Below are positions 14,951 through 22,456 of a stretch of 48,265 nt of DNA, one piece after another. Position 1 is the stretch's first letter. Each line of letters begins with the position of its first letter. A program made the position numbers and the translations under genes. The notes beneath the pieces were generated by a model. That model was not told where the DNA came from and did no database searches. It saw only the letters and a list, made by a program, of their open reading frames with translations. Source of the stretch: Archaeoglobales archaeon. GTDB taxonomy: Archaea; Halobacteriota; Archaeoglobi; Archaeoglobales; Archaeoglobaceae. The stretch lies in NCBI GenBank assembly GCA_030055595.1, contig JASFYH010000012.1, forward strand, positions 1-48,265, in the 5' to 3' direction.

Positions 14951-15856
14951 ATGGAAATTGAAACATTAGCACTTGAAATTCCATTTGCGAAACCAGATCT
15001 TGTTTACGTTTACTTCATAGACTCTGAGATCATGATCGACGGTGGTTTTTGTTCTCAAGAGCATGCGGACAAAATTTCAGAGTTCGAGCCAAAGGGAGTT
15101 CTTATAACCCATCATCATGTTGATCATGTCGGCTATCTGTTCTTTTCAGAGATCGAGAGTTATTTGCATCCCATAGAGAGAAGACTAATTGAAATTTACG
15201 AAAAACCTCAGATCTTCTTAGAGAGGCAATACCAGATCTGCAGGAAATTCGGAATTCCAATAGAATATCCAAAAACTCTTGAAATTTTATCATCGCTGAA
15301 ATTAAATATTCTTTCAAAGATCTCAGAGTTAAAAGAGCAAAACTTCGGTTTTAAGCCCATACATGTCCCCGGGCACACTCCCGGACACACGTGTTTCTAT
15401 AGAGACAATGCATTATTTTCAGGCGATGCAATTCTTAGTGAGACAACACCGAATCTTGGGCTATATCTTGATTATCCATACGGGGTCGAGGACTATTTGA
15501 GAGCGCTAAGAGAGCTCAGAAAGTTGGAGATCGAGGTGATCTATCCCGCACATGAAAAGAGGATCTATGATGTTGTAGAAAGGATCGACAGTTTAATAGA
15601 GCACTATACTCAAAGAACAATTGAAGTGCTCGAGATTTTGGATTATAAGCCAATGCTTGCTGAGGATGTAGCTAAAGAGATCGAATGGGCTGAAGGGAGG
15701 TATGAAGATCTAAACCCGTTTGATCGCTATCTCGCACTTCTCGAAACACTTTCATATCTTAGATCTTTGGAGAAGAAAGGATTTGTTAAATCCACTGGCA
15801 ATCCCACGGTTTTTTTGAAGATCAGGTCTTTTCACTGCCAAAAAGAAGAGATCTAA
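14951..15856 (+). CDS. MBL-fold hydrolase with C-terminal winged-helix domain
   Basis: The 301-aa protein has THHHVDHVG at 53-61 (zinc motif HxHxDH = His54, His56, Asp58, His59), HVPGHTPGHTCFY near 137-149 and FSGDAIL just after, all typical of glyoxalase II-like hydrolases, and AHEKR near 198. Residues 215-300 form a small winged-helix region (MLAEDVAKEIEWAEGRYEDL, then LRSLEKKGFVKSTGNPTVF), as in the LACTB2/BLACT-WH group. The substrate is probably a thioester or a phosphoester but is not known. Leaderless start from the TATA box at 14918. Its last 35 nt overlap the end of the convergent sensor gene. Confidence 0.85.
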   Translation: MEIETLALEIPFAKPDLVYVYFIDSEIMIDGGFCSQEHADKISEFEPKGVLITHHHVDHVGYLFFSEIESYLHPIERRLIEIYEKPQIFLERQYQICRKFGIPIEYPKTLEILSSLKLNILSKISELKEQNFGFKPIHVPGHTPGHTCFYRDNALFSGDAILSETTPNLGLYLDYPYGVEDYLRALRELRKLEIEVIYPAHEKRIYDVVERIDSLIEHYTQRTIEVLEILDYKPMLAEDVAKEIEWAEGRYEDLNPFDRYLALLETLSYLRSLEKKGFVKSTGNPTVFLKIRSFHCQKEEI

Positions 15857-17621
15857 GTCTTTCAGATTCGATCCAGGCTTTTTCAATGTCTTTCAGTAGC
15901 TCTATGACGGTGTCGATACCTTCCATAGCTTTTTCAATAGCTTCGTCTCCTACTTCACTGCGAAGCTCACAAAACGCTCTTGCAACTGTTAACGGATTTC
16001 TGATCCTGTCAACTAAGTAGGCAATCACCATTATATCCTTTTCGAGCTGTTCAAGCAATTTCTTCCTTTCAGTAATATCTCTCGCTATACCATGTATCGC
16101 AACGATCTTTTCGTCCTTGATCACTGGATGAGCGACGATCTCTAACCAGATCTCTCTTCCATCTTTCGCTCTGCAAAGAAGTTCATAAGGCATTGTGGGC
16201 TTTTTGCTCGTCAAGATCTCGTTTATTTTCTCCTTTACATATTCGTGATGTCTTGGATCAACGACATCCCAAACAGTTATTCCGGAGCCTCTTTCATAAC
16301 CGAACAATTCTAAACCCTTTCTATTCACATCTATGAAATTTCCTTTCAGATCTTGGATAAACATAAGATCGTTTGCGTTCTCCCAAAGATATCGATATTG
16401 CTCCAAAGCTTCTTTCAATTGAGCTTCCGCCCTTTTTTTCTCCGTAATGTTCCTAAAAAATTCCACAAACATCTTCAAATTACCCTTTTCATCAAAAACT
16501 GGGTAGCTGAAGAGTTCCAAATATTCAACTTCAGAACCTTTAGCTCCGGGAACTATTGCATTTTCGACTTTTCTTGAACTTATCGATCTGATCGTTGGAC
16601 ACTCTTTACAAGGTTCATTTCGTCCATGGTAGGCTTCATAGCATTTCTTTCCAAGGAGTGGCATACTTTTCGCATACCACTTTTCCATTGTGTTGTTAAC
16701 TGCAATGATCTCCATTTTGTCATTTAAAACACTTATTCCGTCCTGAATAGTGTTAAAGATCGTTTTGAGAAATCTTTCATTTTCAGCAATTTTCTCACTC
16801 CTCTTTTTAACTTCTCTGCCTAAGATCACATTGCCGATGAACAAAACCGTAGCTATGATCCCTCCTAAGGCGATTAAATGATAGCCCCATGTGGGTAAGA
16901 CTACCGCTTTTACACCAAACCATTTATCAAGTGAGCGGTAGTAAGCAGAATTGCTGTCCGCTTTCATTTCTGCCAAGTGTTTGTCGATGATCGAGAGCAA
17001 TTCTCTGTTTTTTGAGGCGAACTTCAGGCTTATAGGAGAGAAGATTATATTTGTAGTTTCTAAACCGTATTCTTTAGCATAAAGAGAGCCATATATTCTT
17101 GAAACTACTCCAACGTCTGCATAGCCAGATCTAACCGCTTCGAGAACCTGCTTATAATCCCCCTCTATTTCCAGTATTTCGCAATTCAGCTCGAAATCCC
17201 TTGAGATCTTCTTAAAACTTTCAGTGTATATATCTCTGCTAACTCCCGCAACTTTCAAATTGTGAAGCTCCAAGATCGAATCATACCTTTGCTTTGAAAC
17301 GATTACACCCCAATTTGAGATGAGTGTTTCGTTCGTGAAACTAAAAATTCTTGCTCTTTCTTCAGAGTAAGCTATTGCAGTCATCAAGTCTATTTGACCA
17401 TTTTCAAGCTTTTTTAGCAGATTCGGAAATGTATCATAATCGTAGATCATTCTCCAGCCTTCTTTTCTCGCTATTTCCTCGATTAGATCTATGTAGATCC
17501 CCTCATAGTTCTCTCCCTTTTTGCTTACAAGCGGTGGATTGTCGTAGACACCGACGATCACTTCCATTCCAAGGGTTGTGGGTATTAATGTTAGGAGGAG
17601 GATCAGGTTGACAAATTTCAT
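15822..17621 (-). CDS. Membrane sensor: solute-binding domain, two PAS domains, degenerate kinase end
   Basis: The 599-aa protein has a signal peptide (1-18), an extracellular family-3 solute-binding domain (about 19-240; VGVYDNPPLVSK, NGQIDLMTAIAYSEERARIF, VRSGYADVGVVSRIYG), one membrane helix (about 247-268), and two cytoplasmic PAS domains (about 285-395 and 405-520). The C-terminal 78 residues resemble a histidine-kinase dimerisation helix, but the H box reads LVDRIRNPLTVA where a His is expected, and the ATPase domain is absent. It cannot autophosphorylate as it stands and probably signals through a partner. It convergently overlaps the MBL gene by 35 nt. Confidence 0.85.
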   Translation of the reverse strand: MKFVNLILLLTLIPTTLGMEVIVGVYDNPPLVSKKGENYEGIYIDLIEEIARKEGWRMIYDYDTFPNLLKKLENGQIDLMTAIAYSEERARIFSFTNETLISNWGVIVSKQRYDSILELHNLKVAGVSRDIYTESFKKISRDFELNCEILEIEGDYKQVLEAVRSGYADVGVVSRIYGSLYAKEYGLETTNIIFSPISLKFASKNRELLSIIDKHLAEMKADSNSAYYRSLDKWFGVKAVVLPTWGYHLIALGGIIATVLFIGNVILGREVKKRSEKIAENERFLKTIFNTIQDGISVLNDKMEIIAVNNTMEKWYAKSMPLLGKKCYEAYHGRNEPCKECPTIRSISSRKVENAIVPGAKGSEVEYLELFSYPVFDEKGNLKMFVEFFRNITEKKRAEAQLKEALEQYRYLWENANDLMFIQDLKGNFIDVNRKGLELFGYERGSGITVWDVVDPRHHEYVKEKINEILTSKKPTMPYELLCRAKDGREIWLEIVAHPVIKDEKIVAIHGIARDITERKKLLEQLEKDIMVIAYLVDRIRNPLTVARAFCELRSEVGDEAIEKAMEGIDTVIELLKDIEKAWIESERLRSLLFGSEKT

Positions 17622-17678
17622 CGGAGATAATTTTTATAGTTGATCCTATTTATTTTTTATCAGGGCGATCAAAATCGG

Positions 17679-18365
17679 TTAAAGGAAATTCAAACTTAAG
17701 ATCTCAGATAGCTTCGCAAGACTATTCTGATCAGCTATGGCAATCAGAATAGAAGCCTTACCGTTTCTTTCTAAAAATAGGAGTTCAGAATAGAAGATCT
17801 TGTCGTTTTGGACCTCAAAATAGTCTTTCACTTTGAGCTCGCTATATCGATCTTCCGGTATGAAGCTTGCTTTGCTCTTTTCAAAAAATTTTCTAAACTT
17901 TTCAAATTCTTTATTTGCCAACTCTATTGAGGGATAATAAAAGAAGGCAATACCCACGCCATCAGCTTTTATAGAATACACAGATCTGTAATTTTCAGGT
18001 TTTTCAAAAGTCCATTCTTCGATCCGGATCTCCTTTATAGAGCTGAAATTCAGCCTTTGAGCAGCAAAATTCTTTGGCCAGTGCTCCGCTGGACCGAAGT
18101 CAAACGCTAAAAGTATCCCTGGCAGGTATAATGCAAAGATCAAGGAGAATGAACCGAATAGTGCAAAAGTTAAAACTGAATAAAGTTGAACTTTTTTGGA
18201 TCTTCTTGATATATATAACACAACTCCTAATGGAAGAAGAAATGCGGTAAGGATCGCCAACAAGAACTCGTTGGTTAGGGCTAATAGATCATAGAGTATG
18301 AGGAAAAAAATGAAAAATAATGGCGAGAACAAGCCTATAAAGGCTGAGACAACTACTTTCCTCAT
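17679..18365 (-). CDS. Membrane protein with extracytoplasmic domain, unknown function
   Basis: This 228-aa protein is not recognised. Three hydrophobic helices occupy residues 5-95 (for example LLAILTAFLLPLGVVLYISRR with a basic end, then a third helix). The remaining 130 residues are a soluble alpha/beta domain, with IRIEEWTFEKPENYRSVYSI and a helix ANKEFEKFRKFFEKSK, probably facing outside. The start overlaps the stop of the C39-like peptidase gene (ATGA, 18362-18365), so the two are translationally coupled and may act together at the cell surface. Confidence 0.7.
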   Translation of the reverse strand: MRKVVVSAFIGLFSPLFFIFFLILYDLLALTNEFLLAILTAFLLPLGVVLYISRRSKKVQLYSVLTFALFGSFSLIFALYLPGILLAFDFGPAEHWPKNFAAQRLNFSSIKEIRIEEWTFEKPENYRSVYSIKADGVGIAFFYYPSIELANKEFEKFRKFFEKSKASFIPEDRYSELKVKDYFEVQNDKIFYSELLFLERNGKASILIAIADQNSLAKLSEILSLNFL

Positions 18366-19411
18366 CTTGGTATCACCTTGTGTGCATTAGCTCCGAACCA
18401 GCTACCAAAGGCAATGTAATGAACCGAAGTGTCCCAAGTATTGTAAAGAGATATGAATTTGTTGTTGGAACTGTCTATTAAGTAACCTATGACTGTAACG
18501 CTATGCCAAGTATATTCATTATGCAGAACGAAGGTCAGAACAAAAGGTCTATAAGAGTTTATTTCGCTCAAAACGGTGTCCCATGTTACCCACCAAACGT
18601 CTGAAGCCCAATTTCCATAACCGTATTTGTTGCAAACTTTATTTATTCCTCCCGAAACTTGCCATTGGGGGGTGTATCCGTTGTTCCAAGTTCCCATAGC
18701 ATCAGCTAATTCATCGATAAGTTTATTTTGGTAGTCATTAGGGAAATTTGGATAACCTTTTTGGTCCCAGTATCCCAGTACCATCGCAGAGGCCGTAGGC
18801 GTACAACCTCTCTTCCACAGTAGTGCAGGAACACCTTTGATCATTATTTCGTAGTAGGTAATTATTTGATTTGCCGAACTCTCATAAGCCTTCCAGATCG
18901 TTTCAGCCTCCAATGCTCTCCGCTCTAATCTTCTTTTAACCTCTTCGTTTTTCAAAATATCTTTAGATCCTGCTTTAAGTGCACTTAAATTGACCTCTCT
19001 ACCAAAAATATCGCTACACTTGGCCCCTTTTTTAAATAAATAAATTGTCCCGCCGAGGTAGTAATGCCTATCTGGCTCTATTCCCGTCTCTTTAGCTATC
19101 ATTGTAGGAGATTTTCCTTTTGAAAATTCAAGTATTGGGTAATTCGTTCTTTTTGCTGAGACCACTATATAGCCTATATACTTTCCGTCCTTTGTCAGCT
19201 CTAATATGTAAGCATTCACACTTTCATCCAGATCGTAAAGCTCCAAAATTTTTCCTATCGTAGCGTTTTTCCATTCATTGAATTCTTGGATCTCCGAAAT
19301 TTTTTGAACGAATTTCATTGCTATGTCCGTGTTAGCACTGTTTTTTGCCATCACAGGGCTTACTGCACAAATAAAAATAACTAACACCAAAAAGGTATAG
19401 CGTGCTTTCAT
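18362..19411 (-). CDS. Secreted C39-like (papain-fold) cysteine peptidase
   Basis: The 349-aa protein starts with a signal peptide (1-22, cleaved near VMA-KN). Residues 30-130 resemble a propeptide-like domain (KFVQKISEIQEFNEWKNATI; YIGYIVVSA). The catalytic half has Cys203 in RGCTPTASAMVLGYWD, His303 in TWHSVTVIGY and Asn324 in LYNTWD, the order of C39/C10-like thiol peptidases. It would act outside the membrane. A TATA box GAATTATATAG about 26 nt before the ATG indicates a leaderless mRNA. It is the first gene of a two-gene unit with the membrane protein. Substrates are unknown. Confidence 0.8.
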   Translation of the reverse strand: MKARYTFLVLVIFICAVSPVMAKNSANTDIAMKFVQKISEIQEFNEWKNATIGKILELYDLDESVNAYILELTKDGKYIGYIVVSAKRTNYPILEFSKGKSPTMIAKETGIEPDRHYYLGGTIYLFKKGAKCSDIFGREVNLSALKAGSKDILKNEEVKRRLERRALEAETIWKAYESSANQIITYYEIMIKGVPALLWKRGCTPTASAMVLGYWDQKGYPNFPNDYQNKLIDELADAMGTWNNGYTPQWQVSGGINKVCNKYGYGNWASDVWWVTWDTVLSEINSYRPFVLTFVLHNEYTWHSVTVIGYLIDSSNNKFISLYNTWDTSVHYIAFGSWFGANAHKVIPR

Positions 19412-19484
19412 CGAACAAATGTCATAAGAATAACTATATAATTCTTTTGCTATTCGTTAGTGTATGTTATATCAATCTGCCCAA

Positions 19485-19497
19485 GATTTTAAAAGTC
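19485..19497 (+). promoter_or_regulatory. TATA box of the glutaredoxin gene
   Basis: GATTTTAAAAGTC is centred about 24 nt before the ATG at 19515. This places the transcript start at the ATG and argues against the upstream in-frame start at 19464, which lies before the promoter. Confidence 0.6.
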
Positions 19498-19514
19498 CCG
19501 ATCAGATCTTAGGT

Positions 19515-19763
19515 ATGGCCGACATTACCCTCTACGGACTCACCACTTGTCCGCATTGTAAGAGAACTCTGGAGTATTTGAAAACCGCAAAAGCGGAAGT
19601 TGAAGTCGTCTGGGTTGATAAGCTTGAAGGCGAAGAGAGGAAAAAGGTCATCGATAAGATCTACAGCATTTCAAAAAGCTACTCAGTTCCCTTGATCGTA
19701 AAGGGGGAAAGATGGGTCTTGGGGTTTAACAGAGATAAATTGGATGAATTACTAAGAAGCTAA
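19515..19763 (+). CDS. Glutaredoxin-like thioredoxin-fold protein
   Basis: The 82-aa protein starts MADITLYGLTTCPHCKRTLEYL, with the redox site CPHC at residues 12-15, the cis-Pro turn in SYSVPLIVKG and the helix GFNRDKLDELL at the end. It is a NrdH/glutaredoxin-type disulfide reductase that acts on cytoplasmic thiols. The frame is open from 19464, but the TATA box at 19485-19497 and the family start favour 19515. It stands alone, divergent from the peptidase gene, with the DUF2117 gene 41 nt downstream. Confidence 0.88.
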   Translation: MADITLYGLTTCPHCKRTLEYLKTAKAEVEVVWVDKLEGEERKKVIDKIYSISKSYSVPLIVKGERWVLGFNRDKLDELLRS

Positions 19764-19804
19764 AAAGCAAAAAAATAAAATCAATTCCACTCAAAGATTT
19801 TGGA

Positions 19805-20863
19805 ATGAAGATCTGTTTGCTCGTTCACGGAGCGGAAGCATTTTACTCTGGGGCAATTTCGGAGCTACTTGAGCGATTAAAGCATTTTGGAGAAACCGAG
19901 ATTTTCGTCACAGGCACTATGGCTAAAACCGCTTCGCTTGACGTGGATTTTAACGTTAAGGTTTGGAATGGGACTCCATCTGAGCTTTTAAAAGCATTGG
20001 AGCGAGAATTTGACCTTTTTCTGCTCTTAAGTTATTCAAAAAGTCCTAAAAGTGGTTATGCATTCGGAGAGATCGTTTTCAAAAGAAGTGGAGTCAAGAA
20101 GCCTTTCCTGCAGTTGGAGCTCTGCAATAAAACCGCAGTTGCATGGAATTGCGAAGCAAAGATTGCTGAAAGTTTTGGATTTAGAATTTTTCAGCCTATG
20201 AGCTTTGATAACGTCTGGAGAGAGAATGAAAGAACTTATAGAAGAATTTTAGCCGTGGAGCCGGGGGAATTTCTGCTTGTTGGAGGAATTGTTGTAGGCA
20301 AAGTGAGGGATAATGAAGTGCTTTTGGTTGCTGAAAATAGAGAAATAGTTGAATTGCGTGGAGTTGAAATTAAAGAGCATGGCTTGGAAAAGCTTAGAAG
20401 GATCTATCAAGGAATTGACTTGGAAAAGATCAAGATCTGCTCTCTAAAGGGGTTTAAGACAAAAGAAGCGGAATTTAAAGGTAAAAGGGGCACTGGAGTG
20501 GCTTTTATTGATCATTCTGGCGATATGGTTTACAGATTTGCTGGCAATTGCGAGGGGGCGGTTTGCATTGGAGACGACACGACTGCGATTTCAAGCGAGA
20601 TCCTCTTCAGGTTTGGAACCCCAGTTTTGGGGATCGTGGACGGAGATAGGGATTTTATTTCACAGGTCAAAAACATTCATTCTGACTCTGAGATCTTTGT
20701 CACTAAGCATGACGATCTTGCGGGAAAGATCATTTTCGAGGAAGTATTTTGCGAAAAAGAGATCTTAGAGGAAAATTTCACCAGCTTGAAAGACAAAATT
20801 GCCAAAATTTTACAATCAAAGGATTTGCTCTTGTCGAGAAAGGCAATGGAGGATTTTATCTAA
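19805..20863 (+). CDS. DUF2117 domain-containing protein
   Basis: The 352-aa archaeal protein begins MKICLLVHGAEAFYSGAISE and looks like two Rossmann-type halves joined at about residue 150. Gly-rich turns occur in EPGEFLLVGGIVVGKV and FAGNCEGAVCIGDDTTAISS, and the end has FGTPVLGIVDGDRDFISQ, a possible nucleotide or metal site (GDDT, DGDRD). I place it in DUF2117, a family found mainly in methanogens and Archaeoglobales and without known function. It follows the glutaredoxin gene by 41 nt. A T7 run at 20932-20938 may end the transcript. Confidence 0.7.
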   Translation: MKICLLVHGAEAFYSGAISELLERLKHFGETEIFVTGTMAKTASLDVDFNVKVWNGTPSELLKALEREFDLFLLLSYSKSPKSGYAFGEIVFKRSGVKKPFLQLELCNKTAVAWNCEAKIAESFGFRIFQPMSFDNVWRENERTYRRILAVEPGEFLLVGGIVVGKVRDNEVLLVAENREIVELRGVEIKEHGLEKLRRIYQGIDLEKIKICSLKGFKTKEAEFKGKRGTGVAFIDHSGDMVYRFAGNCEGAVCIGDDTTAISSEILFRFGTPVLGIVDGDRDFISQVKNIHSDSEIFVTKHDDLAGKIIFEEVFCEKEILEENFTSLKDKIAKILQSKDLLLSRKAMEDFI

Positions 20864-21043
20864 GTCAAGCAATTTTGTTCTAACGAAATTCTGCGAAAAA
20901 GCGACTAATGGCTTATTAGAACCCCATACAATTTTTTTATGCTAAAAATCAACTTTGGAATATTGCATTTCGCTTTTAATGGGATTAGAGTAAAAATTCA
21001 CCGCTCACAGCCCAAAACTTCGCTTAAGCTGAAATTAAAAAAT
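20864..21043 (+). terminator. Intergenic stretch with T-run terminator and long inverted repeat
   Basis: No gene is seen here. GTTCTAA (20877-20883) and TTAGAAC (20916-20922) form an inverted repeat with a 32-nt loop, followed by a run of seven T at 20932-20938, a plausible archaeal terminator for the DUF2117 gene. The rest up to the operator at 21044 is A+T-rich without recognised motifs. Confidence 0.4.
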
Positions 21044-21062
21044 TCTTGATTTCAAATCAAGA
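21044..21062 (+). promoter_or_regulatory. Perfect 19-bp palindrome, predicted operator of the RiPP cassette
   Basis: TCTTGATTT-C-AAATCAAGA has 9-bp arms around one central base. It ends 8 nt before the BRE/TATA element, the position expected for an activator or a repressor contacting the promoter. The cognate regulator is not in the immediate neighbourhood. Confidence 0.65.
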
Positions 21063-21070
21063 TAATTAGA

Positions 21071-21083
21071 AAAGCTTATATAC
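21071..21083 (+). promoter_or_regulatory. BRE/TATA box of the precursor-peptide gene
   Basis: AAAAGC (BRE-like) followed by TTATATA at 21077-21083 is close to the archaeal consensus. Its centre is 24 nt before the ATG at 21104, so transcription should begin at or next to the start codon (leaderless). It is among the strongest-looking promoters in the window. Confidence 0.75.
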
Positions 21084-21103
21084 TGCTTTGTTAAACGAAT
21101 AAC

Positions 21104-21184
21104 ATGGCGGTTGCTTTCCAATTTGAGTGCGAAGTCGGAGGAGGGCTTACCCATTACATAATGGGAGAGGATTCCCCATTTTAA
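21104..21184 (+). CDS. Predicted RiPP precursor peptide, 26 aa
   Basis: The ATG at 21104 opens a 26-codon frame ending in TAA at 21182-21184. The peptide begins MAVAFQFECEV, continues GGGLTHY and ends IMGEDSPF, with a single Cys9, a GGG stretch and Thr-His-Tyr. It lies directly under a strong TATA box and operator palindrome, and 18 nt before the radical SAM/SPASM gene. That layout is typical of radical-SAM-modified peptides. It recalls the short CbpA-type peptides paired with CbpB radical SAM enzymes, but I could not confirm that match. Too short for normal gene calling. The modification site and role are unknown. Confidence 0.72.
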   Translation: MAVAFQFECEVGGGLTHYIMGEDSPF

Positions 21185-21202
21185 TTTTTTTGAGGTGTTT
21201 TT

Positions 21203-22456
21203 ATGGCGTTGCAAACCACTAAGATCGATGACTTCTCCCTTGTTATTGATCCTGAGACTAATTTTTGGAGTATTTATGACTCTGAAATTCCCGAAGAAAT
21301 TCTAAGACTTTATGATCAGCAGAGAGAAGAGCTAAAGGAAAAAATGCAAAGATACCGTTTTGAAGTCAATTTCAACACCGTCTATGTTAATCCAACTGAA
21401 AGGTGCAACGCAAACTGCCCCTATTGCTATATACCTGAGAAGCTCAGGAAAAAGGGAGAGCAAATGAGTCCAAATGAGCTTGAGTCTTTTGTCGAAAGAA
21501 TCGCGGAGCTTGGAATAAAGAACGTGATCTTTCATGGTGCGGAGCCCCTTTTAATGAAAGATAAGCTCTTTGAATTAATTGAAAACAATCCAGAAATGAG
21601 CTTCGGAATTCAGACAAACGGATTTCTGCTAACTGAAGAAGATGCGGATTTTTTGAGGCAAAAGAACGTCAACGTCGGGATCTCTTTTGATTCCCCTGAG
21701 AGGGAAATTGAAGATTTTTTGAGAGGCAAAGGGCATTTTGACAAGGCAAACGAGATCATAGACTGGTTTTCTGGTTATCGAAAATTCAACGTTATTACAA
21801 CAATAACAAAGTTTAACTACTCTCAGCTAAGCGATCTGATCTCTCTCCTTGCAGGAAAGGTTAGAGTTGTTTTAATGAACCCTGTAAGGGGAACAAGTGA
21901 AGGCGGTAGGAAGCTAAGAGCTGATCCGAAGGAGGCGAGTGCTGAATTTATAAAGGCGGTCGAAAGGGCGATCTGGCACACGAAGAACGGAAGAAGAATC
22001 GTAATTGGAGACTTCGCAAACATTGTCCTTGGGATCGTTGCACCTTACTCAAGGGTGCTTCAGTGCGATATTTCGCCGTGCGGCGGAGGAAGGAGATTTT
22101 TCGCTTTGACTCCAGAGGGAATTTTCCCTTGTAGTGAGTTTGTTGGAATTGAAGAATTCAAAATACCAATTGAGGCTTTGAAAGACCCTATTGAGCTAAG
22201 CAAGAGCTTAGGAGCTATTAGAGTCAGGACTGTTGAGAGAATTAAGGAATGCAGAGACTGCATTTACAGAAACGTCTGCGGAAGTCCTTGTCCAGCGGAG
22301 GTTTACGCCGAAAAGGGCACTCTTTTCAGCAAAAGCCCATACTGCGAGTTCTACAAGGCTTTGATAGAGCATGCGTTTCGTGTAATAAGGCGTGGAGACG
22401 TTGAGAGCGTTGTAGAGCTTGGAAAGATGAAGAAGGTTTACGAGATCAGGATTTAA
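21203..22456 (+). CDS. Radical SAM/SPASM peptide-modifying enzyme
   Basis: The 417-aa enzyme has the radical SAM cluster motif CNANCPYC (Cys68, Cys72, Cys75) and the SAM-binding GAEPLL (about residues 114-119, GGEP-like). The C-terminal SPASM domain has cysteines in CDISPCGGG, GIFPCSEF, CRDCIYRNVCGSPC and YCEFYKA for auxiliary [4Fe-4S] clusters, as in sactipeptide, quinohemoprotein and mycofactocin maturases. The first 55 residues may be a peptide-recognition region. GAGGTG 7 nt before the ATG supports the start. It follows the 26-aa peptide gene by 18 nt and is its likely modifying enzyme. No transporter or protease gene is adjacent. The 3' end overlaps the convergent glpK gene by 11 nt. Confidence 0.88.
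   Translation: MALQTTKIDDFSLVIDPETNFWSIYDSEIPEEILRLYDQQREELKEKMQRYRFEVNFNTVYVNPTERCNANCPYCYIPEKLRKKGEQMSPNELESFVERIAELGIKNVIFHGAEPLLMKDKLFELIENNPEMSFGIQTNGFLLTEEDADFLRQKNVNVGISFDSPEREIEDFLRGKGHFDKANEIIDWFSGYRKFNVITTITKFNYSQLSDLISLLAGKVRVVLMNPVRGTSEGGRKLRADPKEASAEFIKAVERAIWHTKNGRRIVIGDFANIVLGIVAPYSRVLQCDISPCGGGRRFFALTPEGIFPCSEFVGIEEFKIPIEALKDPIELSKSLGAIRVRTVERIKECRDCIYRNVCGSPCPAEVYAEKGTLFSKSPYCEFYKALIEHAFRVIRRGDVESVVELGKMKKVYEIRI

Noticed and set aside
19464-19514. 17-codon N-terminal extension of the glutaredoxin-like gene
   Set aside because: The TATA box at 19485-19497 lies inside it and the natural fold begins at MADITLYG.
20941-21040. Possible small RNA or ORF in the gap before the RiPP operator
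   Set aside because: No stable hairpin, box motif or promoter with a matching end was seen; short frames have no start with support.
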